NCBI RefSeq assembly: GCF_020829685.1
Contig: NZ_JAIVFR010000067.1
Location: forward strand, 1 to 13,248
Direction: 5' to 3'
Length of the DNA: 13,248 nt
Source: Nostoc sp. CHAB 5715
GTDB taxonomy: Bacteria; Cyanobacteriota; Cyanobacteriia; Cyanobacteriales; Nostocaceae
The first letter of the stretch is position 1. Every line of letters starts with the position of its first letter. This document shows positions 1 to 7,150 of this stretch, piece after piece. The notes beneath the pieces are model-generated. The model saw only the letters and a program-made list of their open reading frames with translations. It searched no databases and was not told the DNA's origin. Both the position numbers and the translations under genes were made by a program.

Positions 1-127
1 CCAAAACGCTCAAAAGATATCACCACGCTCTATGAGCAAACGTGGTGAGTTTGGGAACCTGTGCAAACAGGATATTAAGGCTGTAAGGTCTTAAGAATCT
101 CCTCGCCTTTAGGCAGGAGAGTGTCAA
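1..127 (+). mobile_element. Right end of an IS200/IS605-type element (TnpB-associated end), partial
   Basis: The stretch ends in an imperfect hairpin: TCTCCT (98-103), one bulged C, GCC, loop TTTA, GGC, AGGAGA (115-120), followed directly by GTGTCAA. A subterminal hairpin followed by GTGTCAA or a close variant is typical, from what I know of cyanobacterial IS605-type elements, of the right end downstream of tnpB. The same region normally carries the 3' part of the guide (omega) RNA. A short open frame runs into a TGA at 46-48 and could be a tnpB tail, but 15 codons are too few to recognise. The left part of the element lies outside the window. The assignment rests on pattern memory rather than alignment. 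Confidence 0.5.
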
Positions 128-256
128 TAAAAATAGAAGATTGGCGGCTACCAGACAAATTGATGCCCATCGATTTTGGTATGCCCCGCGTAATTAAATC
201 TACGTTTAAGCATCTTTACACCCGATTTATCAAGGAACCAATGAGTGTTTATGGAA

Positions 257-385
257 GGGAGTAGGGAGTGGGGAGTGGGGAGTGCGGAGATGAGGGAGAT
301 GAGGGAGATGAGGGAGATGAGGGAGATGAGGGGAGAATAACCCATAACACATGTCCAATCCCCCACTCCCTACTCCCTACTCCCC
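257..385. repeat. Cluster of short tandem repeats with inverted partner
   Basis: Four heptads of gggagta/gggagtg (257-284) are followed by five exact copies of the 9-mer gagatgagg (287-331). After a 30-bp gap, the reverse-complement heptads (cactccc, tactccc) follow at 361-385. The two heptad blocks are inverted relative to each other and could fold into a G-rich/C-rich hairpin with the 9-mer array in the loop. These are the STRR type common in heterocystous cyanobacteria. A small - strand frame through the block is a by-product of the repeat and is not called as a gene. Confidence 0.9.
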
Positions 386-463
386 AATTTAATGCAAACT
401 TCGTTACAGCAATTTGATTTATTAGCAGAGTAATCTGTAATTACCCTCCGATTGCTTAACCAG

Positions 464-495
464 ACCGCCCTATGATAGTTAGTGGCGGTTTTTTT
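464..495 (+). terminator. Rho-independent terminator-like hairpin
   Basis: ACCGCC (464-469) pairs with GGCGGT (484-489), and the hairpin is followed by a run of seven T (489-495). The 14-nt loop can form a small inner CTAT/ATAG pairing. No gene is recognised just upstream on the + strand, so it may end a small RNA or be left over from a lost gene. Confidence 0.6.
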
Positions 496-850
496 AGCTG
501 ATTAATTTGTTATCCAAAAACTTATACGGATTTAGGATCTGGAAATTAAGATTGGGTATTTTGTTCAGACATGAGCAAAGTTTGGCGATAACTCCTACAC
601 TCTACGCCACCTTCTAAAATATTTTTGACTCTACCTATATATAGATTGACAAAATTGCTGTGATACTAAATAAACTGTAAAATTTAAATTCTAAAATATT
701 TGTTTAGTGGTATCACTGAACCCATGCTGCACAACACAGTTGATGCATCTGTATTTATTCGGTAGCTATCGTTGGTCACAAAAATTATTCCTATCCATTT
801 TTTGTCTAACGTCAAATCTTTTTGTGTATAACTACGTATAACAATCAAAA

Positions 851-909
851 GCACTGAATATTTATCAGTGCAATTGCTGTTTTGTGTCCTGTATCACAAA
901 TTAGCAATT
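851..909. other. Two adjacent hairpins
   Basis: GCACTGA (851-857) pairs perfectly with TCAGTGC (865-871) over a 7-nt loop. Immediately after it, AATTGCT (872-878) plus TTGTG (882-886) pair with CACAA (895-899) plus AGCAATT (903-909) over an 8-nt loop. Two back-to-back stems in otherwise AT-rich DNA suggest a structured RNA or a repeat relic. Neither is followed by a T-run, so they do not look like terminators. Confidence 0.45.
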
Positions 910-1231
910 CCAGTAAAATGACCTTATCAAAGGCGTTTTAGGATGTTATACTGATGAAGTATCGGACAAATATGTTTTGCTAATTAATCTTTAAGCAGCG
1001 AAAAAATGTAATTTATGATGCTGTCAACGTTGGCTTTGCGTATGCGAACCATTACACCATACAGGGAAACATCTGAAAATATTAATTGCAAAATAAAACA
1101 TGATTTGTTTGCTTGTAACTTTGTATTAAGAACCCCATGTATAAAAAGGCTATTATGACAGTTATAGAACTGGTTTAGATTGTAGGATGCTACACATTCT
1201 ACAGTTTAAAAATAGCTAACATACCGTTAAG

Positions 1232-1248
1232 ACTCTCAATCAGAGAGT
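1232..1248. promoter_or_regulatory. Perfect inverted repeat upstream of the small membrane protein gene
   Basis: ACTCTC (1232-1237), a 5-nt spacer, and GAGAGT (1243-1248) lie 36 bp before the ATG. It could be an operator or a 5'-UTR hairpin; the sequence does not decide which. Confidence 0.35.
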
Positions 1249-1284
1249 AGACCTATACAGTGTTACGAAGAACTTCAATTTTGT

Positions 1285-1470
1285 ATGAATTCAAATAGCC
1301 AGTCTGCCAATACCGACACATATTCCCAACGTTTGGCAGACATTGTGGGAACTGCGATCGCTTTGTTAACTCTCACCCTACCCGTGTTTGTCATCGGCCA
1401 CTATTCTTCAACTAATGTTCAAATCAACCAGCAACCCTTGGTTCAAAATTTCAAAGGAAGTCAAGATTGA
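1285..1470 (+). CDS. Small single-span membrane protein of unknown function
   Basis: A 61-residue frame from ATG to TGA. The first 16 residues are polar and rich in Asn/Ser/Thr. Residues about 17-41 form one hydrophobic segment ([19 protein letters not shown]), and the last 20 residues are polar ([17 protein letters not shown]). This fits a small bitopic inner- or thylakoid-membrane protein. There is no convincing Shine-Dalgarno sequence; the upstream bases are AT-rich, which is common in cyanobacteria. A HIP1 octamer lies inside the frame. The gene stands alone behind a long spacer and is followed about 210 bp later by a strong terminator hairpin. I do not recognise the family. It is more likely real than a chance frame because of the clean membrane segment and the biased, readable codons. 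Confidence 0.6.
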   Translation: MNSNSQSANTDTYSQRLADIVGTAIALLTLTLPVFVIGHYSSTNVQINQQPLVQNFKGSQD

Positions 1471-1678
1471 TAAAGCTTTCCAGTAGCATTTCACCACGAG
1501 GAAAGCTACAAAAGAAAACTGATTTTGAGAAAATCTTTCTAGATTTGCCTCTAGTTCATCAGGAATAAGCTGAAATCTGTATTGTGTGACTCCAGATTTT
1601 AGTTGTCTTGACAGAGTACGGGCAGAAATAAATCCCTTCAACAGCAATTAAGGGCAGTAGAAAATAATACCATCTTGC
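1471..1678. other. Spacer with no clear gene
   Basis: This lies between the small membrane protein gene and the hairpin at 1679. A - strand frame covers 1408-1647 and would read through the end of the + strand gene. I could not assign it to a family and treat it as unsupported. No repeat is seen here. Confidence 0.4.
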
Positions 1679-1713
1679 AAAAAGCGTTGCGAAGTAACTT
1701 GGCAACGCTTTTT
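1679..1713. terminator. Strong, probably bidirectional terminator hairpin
   Basis: Twelve perfectly paired bases, AAAAAGCGTTGC (1679-1690) and GCAACGCTTTTT (1702-1713), enclose an 11-nt loop. The A-run on one side and T-run on the other give an intrinsic terminator in both directions. It separates the small membrane protein gene from ppa. Confidence 0.8.
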
Positions 1714-1749
1714 CCATTTCAATAGGAGTGGCAGAGATAAGAGGGATGA

Positions 1750-1830
1750 GGGAGCAGGGGGAGCAGGGGGAGCAGGGGGAGCAGAGGAAGAAAATTAATG
1801 ACTAATGACCAATGACCAATGACTAATGCC
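1750..1830. repeat. Two short tandem repeat arrays upstream of ppa
   Basis: Four copies of the 9-mer gggagcagg (1750-1785, last copy with one change) are followed by five heptads of the taatgac/caatgac type (1796-1830). They lie 100-180 bp ahead of the ppa start and probably upstream of its promoter. Confidence 0.9.
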
Positions 1831-1916
1831 CAATTTCTTGGGAAGAGATCCATATTGCCCTAAAATTCTACACGGGGAGCGAAACTGACTGAGTGTCCCC
1901 ATGATTCATTGTTATC

Positions 1917-1923
1917 AGAGGAG
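1917..1923 (+). promoter_or_regulatory. Ribosome binding site that fixes the ppa start
   Basis: AGAGGAG lies six bases before the GTG at 1930. It favours that GTG over the in-frame TTG at 1909, which would place this site inside the coding region. Confidence 0.8.
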
Positions 1924-1929
1924 TTTTTT

Positions 1930-2442
1930 GTGGACTTATCTCGTATTCCTGCCCAACCGAAACCTGGTCTAATCAACGTTCTGATTGAAATTACTGGCAA
2001 AAGTAAAAATAAATACGAATACGACAAGGAATTAGAAGCTTTTGCTCTAGACCGAGTACTTTATTCCTCGGTACAATATCCTTATGACTACGGCTTTGTA
2101 CCCAATACTTTGGCTGATGATGGCGATCCCCTTGATGGTATGGTCATAATTGACGAGCCAACTTTTCCAGGGTGTGTGATTGCCGCACGACCCATTGGCT
2201 TCTTGGAGATGATTGACGGTGGCGATCGCGATGAAAAAATACTTTGTGTTCCTGACAAAGATCCGCGCTACACTCAAGTCAAATCCCTGAATGACTTAGC
2301 GCCACACCGCTTAGATGAAATTGCCGAATTTTTCCGTAGTTATAAAAATTTGGAAAAAAAGGTGACTGAAATTCTTGGTTGGCAAGATGTGGACAAAGTT
2401 GCAGCTTTAGTAGAAAAATCCGTCAAAGCTTATAGAGGATAA
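1930..2442 (+). CDS. ppa: Soluble inorganic pyrophosphatase (family I)
   Basis: It hydrolyses pyrophosphate to two phosphates in the cytoplasm, pulling forward nucleotide and other biosynthetic reactions. From the GTG at 1930 the protein is 170 residues, the usual bacterial family I length, and begins [10 protein letters not shown] as in other cyanobacterial enzymes. Family features are visible: the [11 protein letters not shown] segment (about 48-58), the signature DDGDPLDG (about 62-69) with its metal-binding aspartates, and the [11 protein letters not shown] stretch (about 93-103). The in-frame TTG at 1909 would add seven residues but lacks a ribosome binding site of its own. A HIP1 octamer lies in the GGDRDE codons. 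The gene appears to be transcribed alone: a strong terminator precedes it and repeats follow it. Confidence 0.97.
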   Translation: MDLSRIPAQPKPGLINVLIEITGKSKNKYEYDKELEAFALDRVLYSSVQYPYDYGFVPNTLADDGDPLDGMVIIDEPTFPGCVIAARPIGFLEMIDGGDRDEKILCVPDKDPRYTQVKSLNDLAPHRLDEIAEFFRSYKNLEKKVTEILGWQDVDKVAALVEKSVKAYRG

Positions 2443-2448
2443 TAAAGA

Positions 2449-2541
2449 AGTTAAGAGTTAGGAGTTAGGAGTTAGGAGTTAAGAGTTATAAATACTAACT
2501 CTTCACCAATGACAAATGACAAATGACAAATGACAAATGAC
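2449..2541. repeat. Heptad repeats filling the ppa-DUF4340 gap
   Basis: Nearly six heptads of agttagg/agttaag (2449-2488) and five of caatgac/aaatgac (2507-2541) occupy almost the whole 105-bp gap. The second array stops six bases before the next ATG, so it fills the place of the ribosome binding site. Confidence 0.9.
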
Positions 2542-2547
2542 TAAAAA

Positions 2548-3174
2548 ATGAAATTGCCGCGAACGACTTTAATTTTGATACTGCTAGCGCTAGGTTTAGG
2601 TGGTTTTGTTTACTTCCATGAAATTCGGGGTGCAACTGTGCCAGAAGAAACCAAGGAGCAAAAGCAGCAAATTTTCTCTTTTGCCGAAGATGATGTGCAG
2701 TCTTTAACTGTCACGACAAAAAAACTCACTCTGAATCTGGAACGGAACCCTGAACCTAGTAGTAACCCCAAGTGGTTCATTAAATCTCCGATATCGGGGC
2801 CAGCAAATGATGCTATTGTTTCTTATTTGATGGATTTGTTAGTCAAAGGTAATAGCAATCGCACTTTATCAACTCCAGCAAAAGAACTTGGAGAATTTGC
2901 CCTAGATAAACCCCAAGCAACCATCAAGATCACCCTGAAAAACCGACAAAGCCATCAATTGATTTTGGGTAAGTCTAACTTTAACGGTCGTTTATTGTAT
3001 GCTCAAGCTGACCCTGCTGCTAAACCCGATGGAAATATAAATGTGCTGTTGGTATCTACAGATTTTGCAAATGCCGTAAATCGGGAATTATCAGAGTGGA
3101 AACAACCTGTAGATAATAGTCAGAAACTTCCTCCGCTCACCATTCCTAATCCGAGTCCGACAAACAGCAAATAA
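2548..3174 (+). CDS. DUF4340-type membrane-anchored protein
   Basis: A 208-residue protein with one N-terminal hydrophobic segment (about residues 7-22, TLILILLALGLGGFVYF) following KLPR, which gives a signal anchor with the bulk outside the cytoplasmic membrane. The body matches the DUF4340 pattern as I know it: a KWFIKSPISGPAND stretch (about 75-88), 'ELGEFALDKPQATIKITLKN' (about 112-131), then LILGKSNFNGRLLYAQAD. The C-terminus is Pro/Ser/Asn rich and probably disordered. DUF4340 proteins often accompany GldG-type ABC transporter genes; here the neighbours are ppa and purU, so that link is absent locally. There is no Shine-Dalgarno, because tandem heptads abut the start. Function unknown. 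Confidence 0.8.
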   Translation: MKLPRTTLILILLALGLGGFVYFHEIRGATVPEETKEQKQQIFSFAEDDVQSLTVTTKKLTLNLERNPEPSSNPKWFIKSPISGPANDAIVSYLMDLLVKGNSNRTLSTPAKELGEFALDKPQATIKITLKNRQSHQLILGKSNFNGRLLYAQADPAAKPDGNINVLLVSTDFANAVNRELSEWKQPVDNSQKLPPLTIPNPSPTNSK

Positions 3175-3200
3175 TTAATTTAAAATCTGGTGATATTATT

Positions 3201-4055
3201 ATGACAAATCCGACAGCAACATTGCTGATTTCCTGCCCCGATCAAAGGGGACTGGTGGCGAAATTTGCCAATTTCATCTATTCTAATGGTGGTAATATTA
3301 TCCATGCAGATCAGCATACAGACTTTGCTGCTGGGTTATTCCTTACGCGCATTGAATGGCAGTTAGATGGGTTCAATTTGCCGCGAGAGTTTATTGCCCC
3401 TGCATTTAATGCCATTGCTCAACCTTTAGGTGCTAAATGGGAAATACGTTTTTCTGATACAGTACCACGCATTGCTATTTGGGTAAGTCGGCAAGACCAT
3501 TGTCTATTTGATTTAATTTGGCGACAACGCGCTAAAGAATTTGTTGCTGAAATTCCTTTAATTATTAGTAACCATTCTAATTTAAAGGTAGTGGCAGAGC
3601 AATTTAATATCGACTTCCAGCACATTCCCATCAATAAAGATAATAAAGCAGAACAAGAAGCCCAACAACTAGAATTACTACGCCAGTACAAAATAGATTT
3701 AGTTGTATTGGCGAAATATATGCAGATTGTTAGTGCAAATTTTATTAGTCAATTTCCGCAAATTATTAATATTCATCATTCATTTCTACCAGCTTTTATC
3801 GGAGCAAATCCTTATCACCGAGCTTTTGAACGTGGTGTAAAAATTATTGGTGCAACTGCTCATTATGCTACTGCTGATTTAGATGCAGGCCCAATTATTG
3901 AACAGGATGTAGTGCGAGTTAGTCATCGTGATGAAGTGGATGATTTGGTGAGAAAAGGCAAAGATTTAGAGAGAGTTGTATTAGCAAGAGCAGTGCGATC
4001 GCACTTGCAAAATCGTGTATTAGTATATGGTAATAGGACAGTAGTCTTTGAGTAA
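3201..4055 (+). CDS. purU: Formyltetrahydrofolate deformylase
   Basis: It hydrolyses 10-formyl-THF to formate and THF, balancing one-carbon pools and supplying formate for the PurT route of purine synthesis. The 284-residue length is normal. An ACT regulatory domain (about 7-85) opens with LLISCPDQRGLVAKFANFI. The formyltransferase domain (about 88-275) follows, with the catalytic triad N190 and H192 in NIHHSFLPAF and D228 in DLDAGPIIEQD. The IISNHSNL segment (121-128) is the PurU-type nucleotide-fold strand. The HH-SFLP form and the ACT domain distinguish it from PurN. It starts 26 bp after the DUF4340 gene and may be cotranscribed. Two HIP1 sites lie at its 3' end and just beyond. Confidence 0.96.
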   Translation: MTNPTATLLISCPDQRGLVAKFANFIYSNGGNIIHADQHTDFAAGLFLTRIEWQLDGFNLPREFIAPAFNAIAQPLGAKWEIRFSDTVPRIAIWVSRQDHCLFDLIWRQRAKEFVAEIPLIISNHSNLKVVAEQFNIDFQHIPINKDNKAEQEAQQLELLRQYKIDLVVLAKYMQIVSANFISQFPQIINIHHSFLPAFIGANPYHRAFERGVKIIGATAHYATADLDAGPIIEQDVVRVSHRDEVDDLVRKGKDLERVVLARAVRSHLQNRVLVYGNRTVVFE

Positions 4056-4161
4056 TTTTATACCCAAAGCAATGTAAGAGAGCGATCGCAGTAAGTTGTG
4101 AGATGATGTTTTATAGCCAGTCGTTTGTCAATTATAGCGCTTCTCGCTTGAGTCCAATACA

Positions 4162-4250
4162 GACCTAACCCCCAGCCCCTTCCCTGCGAGCGTTGGGGAG
4201 CAAGATTCAAAGCCTTTCTCCTAAAAGGAGAGAGGAATGGAAGTGAGGTC
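4162..4250. repeat. Dispersed cyanobacterial palindromic repeat
   Basis: The block begins GACCTAACCCCCAGCCCC (4162-4179) and ends AGTGAGGTC (4242-4250), with GACCT/AGGTC as short inverted ends. A hairpin TCTCCT/AGGAGA (4217-4231) lies inside. Sequences of this type, with 'cctaaccccc...ccccttccct...ggagagg', recur in many Nostocales genomes as non-coding elements. It lies about 105 bp behind purU. The rest of 4056-4161 holds a HIP1 site and nothing else I can name. Confidence 0.6.
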
Positions 4251-4332
4251 AAAGTGTATTGCTTCCATTCGAGAACCGCTATATCTATTTCCCAATCTTC
4301 CAGCCATTTGATACTCGTAACTATCCTCAAGG

Positions 4333-4695
4333 CGGAAGCTGCTACAGACTGCGCGAAACACCGAAACGTGAAGGCAGAAGTTGCTACAGTGAAGACGGAA
4401 GCTGCTACAGACTGCGCGAAACACCGAAACGTGAAGGCAGAAGCTGCTACAGTGAAGACGGAAGCTGCTACAGACTGCGCGAAACACCGAAACGTGAAGG
4501 CAGAAGCTGCTACAGGGAAGACGGAAGCTGCTACAGACTGCGCGAAACACCGAAACGTGAAGGCAGAAGCTGCTACAGGAAAGACGGAAGCTGCTACAGA
4601 CTGCGCGAAACACCGAAACGTGAAGACGGAAGTTACTACAGGAAAGACGGAAGCTGCTACAGACTGCGCGAAACACCGAAACGTGAAAGCAAAAG
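4333..4695. repeat. Six-copy 63-bp tandem repeat array
   Basis: Units begin at 4333, 4396, 4459, 4522, 4585 and 4648 with an exact 63-bp period; the last is partial and decays after about 4690. Each unit holds a near-invariant core (CGGAAGCTGCTACAGACTGC, then GCGAAACACCGAAACGTGAA) and a variable half with a second copy of RGAAGCTGCTACAG. Because 63 is 21 codons, two + strand frames and one - strand frame stay open across the array. The + frames give peptide repeats such as TDCAKHRNVKAEAAT or SCYRLRETPKREGR. These frames begin only with GTG or TTG and lack a ribosome binding site. The changes between units alter amino acids in both + frames, so I call it a repeat and not a gene. Confidence 0.95.
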
Positions 4696-4717
4696 TTAAT
4701 TTTTAATTAGTAATACC

Positions 4718-4810
4718 TAGGACTTACGCACGCTCTACGAATTCTTGGCGTTCTTGGCGTCTTGGCGGTTCGATAAATTAAGCCTTTCGGCGATTTTTGC
4801 GTAAGTCCTG
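4718..4810. mobile_element. 93-bp MITE with target duplication
   Basis: Perfect 12-bp terminal inverted repeats AGGACTTACGCA (4719-4730) and TGCGTAAGTCCT (4798-4809) enclose a short interior with ttcttggcg/ttcttggcg/tcttggcgg tandem motifs. The pentamer ATACC occurs on both sides (4713-4717 and 4811-4815), as expected for a target-site duplication. It has no coding capacity and would depend on a transposase encoded elsewhere. Confidence 0.8.
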
Positions 4811-4871
4811 ATACCATTTCTTCATGAGGCTGCGCACTCTTATTCAACACTGTGGGCTATGTCTAATTCGG

Positions 4872-6485
4872 TCAGTTTTTAACAAGGGCTGCGATCGCAG
4901 CTACCAGTTTGCCAGGATCGGCTGGTTTAGCGATATGGAGTTGAAATCCGGCTGTAAAAATCTGTTTTTGTGTGGTTTCTGCGGCGTAAGCACTTAGGGC
5001 GATCGCCGGAATTTGCCCACCTAAATTGGCGGGCATTGCTCGTAACTTTCTGATCAAAGTGTAACCGTCAACATTTGGCATACCTAAATCGCTTAACAGC
5101 AAATCTGGCTTTGACTGCATAATTGCAGTCAGTGCTTCACTAGCAGATGCTGCGATCGTCACGATTGCTCCCTGCTGTTCTAATAAAAAAGCCAGAAACT
5201 CACGGGTATCAGTATTATCATCTACAACTAACAAACGTATTCCTTCTAGTGGAGCATAAAGCATACAGGATGGATAGGAATCGTTTGATACATTGTGATT
5301 TTCCCTTCCTAATTCCAGATGTTGAAACACGGGTAGGCAAACTGTAAACGTCGCACCAAGTCCTTCTCCAGCGCTTTGGGCCGAAACTGTACCGCCATGT
5401 AACTCGACAAGTTGGCGCACAATCGCCAAACCAAGTCCTAGCCCACCAAAACTTCGGGTTGTACGACTATCTGCCTGACGGAAATACTCGAATACGTATG
5501 GCAGAAAATCAGGACTAATACCTTTACCCGTGTCACTAACTCTCAGTTGTACCTCAGAATTAATCTGTTCTAAGTAGACTTCAATTTGTCCACCGGATGA
5601 TGTGAATTTAACAGCGTTCGAGAGCAGATTCCAAATAATTTGTTGAATACGATTACTATCACCCTTTACTTGTCCAATTCCTGTATCCAAATGAAGATTA
5701 ATTTCAATAGACTTTGCTTCTGCTGCCAATTGCACTGTCTCTAAGGCAGCTTGAATAGTAAAAACAAGATTAACCTTTTCTAAATTAAGTGCTAGCTTAC
5801 CCCGGAGAATGCGAGAGATATCCAACAAATCTTCAATCAACTGAGCCTGTAATTCAGCATTTCGTTCGATAGTCTCCAAGGCACGCATAGTAGTAGCTTC
5901 GTTTAATGAGCGATTCTTCAGTAGCTTTGCCCACCCCAAAATTGGATTAAGAGGAGAACGAAGTTCATGAGAAACAATTGCTAAAAATTCATCTTTAATG
6001 CGGTTTGCTGTTTCAGCAACTTCTTTCGCCTTTTGGCGTTGTTCTGCTATTTCTAAAGCCTGATCGCGTAGGTTTTTATATTCCTGGACTCTAAAGGTTA
6101 AATCCGTCAAATCTTCAATTGAAAACAGAGCATAAAATTTATCTCCATCCAATGCAGGCACAGCAGTAACAGTTGTGTGTTGAATGCGGTATTTATCTTT
6201 GGATATCGGTACTGGAATGATATATTTATGCAGTTGAGAAGAAAAGATTGTCGGAGGCCCACCTTGAAAAATTTGGTGCAAACGGCTAGCGTAACGAGGT
6301 TGATTCAGATGAGGAAAATATTCTTGAATCGAAATTCCCAAAATTTGACTTTTCGGAATTTTTGTCCATTCCTCTAAGCAGCAGTTCCAGAAGATAACAA
6401 TATAATCTGACTGTAGAACAAAAGCTCCTAAAGGAATTTTATCTAAAAGGCTAAATTTTTCCTGAGCTTGTTCAATTATATTCAT
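4872..6485 (-). CDS. Hybrid sensor histidine kinase (PAS-HisKA-HATPase-REC)
   Basis: A 537-residue soluble kinase with no membrane segment. Domain order: PAS-like sensor (about 10-130); a coiled linker (about 133-165); HisKA with phospho-acceptor H173 in IVSHELRSPLNP; HATPase_c (about 275-386) with N-box N286/N290, G1 DTGKG (318-322) and G2 GGLGLGL (347-353); and a C-terminal receiver (about 415-535) with D422/D423, phospho-acceptor D466 in LLSDLGMP, S498 and K520. All catalytic residues are present. It starts 53 bp after the CheC-type gene on the same strand and is probably the last gene of that operon. A receiver behind the kinase core without an Hpt domain implies either self-regulation or a relay through a separate Hpt, such as the one in the nearby CheA. 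The input signal cannot be read from the sequence. Confidence 0.93.
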   Translation of the reverse strand: MNIIEQAQEKFSLLDKIPLGAFVLQSDYIVIFWNCCLEEWTKIPKSQILGISIQEYFPHLNQPRYASRLHQIFQGGPPTIFSSQLHKYIIPVPISKDKYRIQHTTVTAVPALDGDKFYALFSIEDLTDLTFRVQEYKNLRDQALEIAEQRQKAKEVAETANRIKDEFLAIVSHELRSPLNPILGWAKLLKNRSLNEATTMRALETIERNAELQAQLIEDLLDISRILRGKLALNLEKVNLVFTIQAALETVQLAAEAKSIEINLHLDTGIGQVKGDSNRIQQIIWNLLSNAVKFTSSGGQIEVYLEQINSEVQLRVSDTGKGISPDFLPYVFEYFRQADSRTTRSFGGLGLGLAIVRQLVELHGGTVSAQSAGEGLGATFTVCLPVFQHLELGRENHNVSNDSYPSCMLYAPLEGIRLLVVDDNTDTREFLAFLLEQQGAIVTIAASASEALTAIMQSKPDLLLSDLGMPNVDGYTLIRKLRAMPANLGGQIPAIALSAYAAETTQKQIFTAGFQLHIAKPADPGKLVAAIAALVKN

Positions 6486-6538
6486 TGTATTCTCAAACTT
6501 TTTTAAGACTTATTTCACCAATTTTTGCTAGTATTATA

Positions 6539-7144
6539 TTATTGTATTATTTCAACTTCGTCCTTCATTGCACTGATGAGCGCATCAAAAGTGCCCACTA
6601 GAAAGATTAAAATAATATCTCCGATAATTTCTAAGCGTTCAATTGTGAAACTAGCTTGTGCCAGTAAGATTTTTGAATCGCTCTCGTATGCAGATAATAA
6701 TAAATTTTCAAGGGTATCTTCTAAATAAACGGGCAATGTGTAGTTTACATGGCGCCTTAGCACATTAGTGAGTGAACCCATTACCCCATTGATGACAATA
6801 TTACCAATTTCGCTCAAGGTGCCAATTTTCACTGCATCTAGATCAGCCGATGGATCTTCACCTGTAAGCACTGCAACCAATGTTGATGCGCTGTCAGGTG
6901 GAAAAATTAAGCTAGCAGTGCCATAGAAAGAGCCTGTAAAGCGTAGTTTTACAGATGCCAATGTATCATCATGAAATCGTTTTGTTAATTCTTGATATGC
7001 TTCGTTAGCAGTTAAGACTTTAACAACTGGAATTTTCAGACGAATGTAAGAGTCTAGCATTTCATTTAGTAGACTTGCTGCTCGACCGACTCCAATATTA
7101 ATTAACTCTTGCAGGGCATCCAGTTCTTCTGCTGTCACATTCAT
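6539..7144 (-). CDS. cheC: CheC-type CheY-P phosphatase
   Basis: A 201-residue protein, the usual length of two-site CheC. The family motif D/S-x3-E-x2-N-x22-P is complete in the first half (D9, E13, N16, P39). In the second half E112, N115 and P138 are kept with the right spacing, but position 108 is Gly rather than Asp/Ser. CheC proteins remove phosphate from CheY-P through the Glu/Asn pairs, and two sites in one chain indicate the CheC rather than the CheX class. It begins 6 bp after cheY, with its ribosome binding site just ahead of the cheY stop, so translation is probably coupled and CheY is the natural substrate. No CheD, the usual activator of CheC, is in the window. Confidence 0.9.
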   Translation of the reverse strand: MNVTAEELDALQELINIGVGRAASLLNEMLDSYIRLKIPVVKVLTANEAYQELTKRFHDDTLASVKLRFTGSFYGTASLIFPPDSASTLVAVLTGEDPSADLDAVKIGTLSEIGNIVINGVMGSLTNVLRRHVNYTLPVYLEDTLENLLLSAYESDSKILLAQASFTIERLEIIGDIILIFLVGTFDALISAMKDEVEIIQ

Positions 7145-7150
7145 GAAAAC

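Larger units (their letters stand above)
496..1284. other. Long AT-rich spacer without a recognisable gene
   Basis: I see no open frame with coding character on either strand in this 789-bp stretch. It is AT-rich and holds structured pieces: two consecutive hairpins (851-871 and 872-909) and a short hairpin (1232-1248) 36 bp before the next gene. It may be the promoter and long leader of the 61-aa membrane protein gene or may contain a small RNA. A canonical NtcA site (GTA-N8-TAC) was looked for near the gene and not found. Confidence 0.5.

Noticed and set aside
148..366. A 72-codon - strand frame with a LISLIS repeat
   Set aside because: The central part is just the 9-mer and heptad DNA repeats translated; the rest matches nothing I know.
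1056..1080. A GGGAAACA stretch resembling the loop of Yfr2-type small RNAs
   Set aside because: No flanking stem or terminator supports the small RNA fold; the short motif alone is chance level.
1187..1259. NtcA-type sites such as GTAGGATGCTAC and GTAGACCTATAC
   Set aside because: The spacing is 6 bp rather than the required 8 bp between GTA and TAC.
1408..1647. A 79-codon - strand frame antisense to the end of the small membrane protein gene
   Set aside because: It overlaps a better candidate on the other strand, has no recognisable domain and no clear ribosome binding site. Part of it (residues 9-40) reads somewhat protein-like, so a gene remnant is not excluded.
4333..4695. CRISPR array
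   Set aside because: Units are head-to-tail 63-mers with no unique spacers; the variable part is a drifting copy, not foreign sequence. No cas genes are present.
4221..4706. Three long frames across the 63-bp array as protein-coding genes
   Set aside because: The period being a multiple of three explains the open frames. Starts are GTG/TTG without ribosome binding sites, and unit-to-unit changes are mostly amino-acid changing in both + frames.
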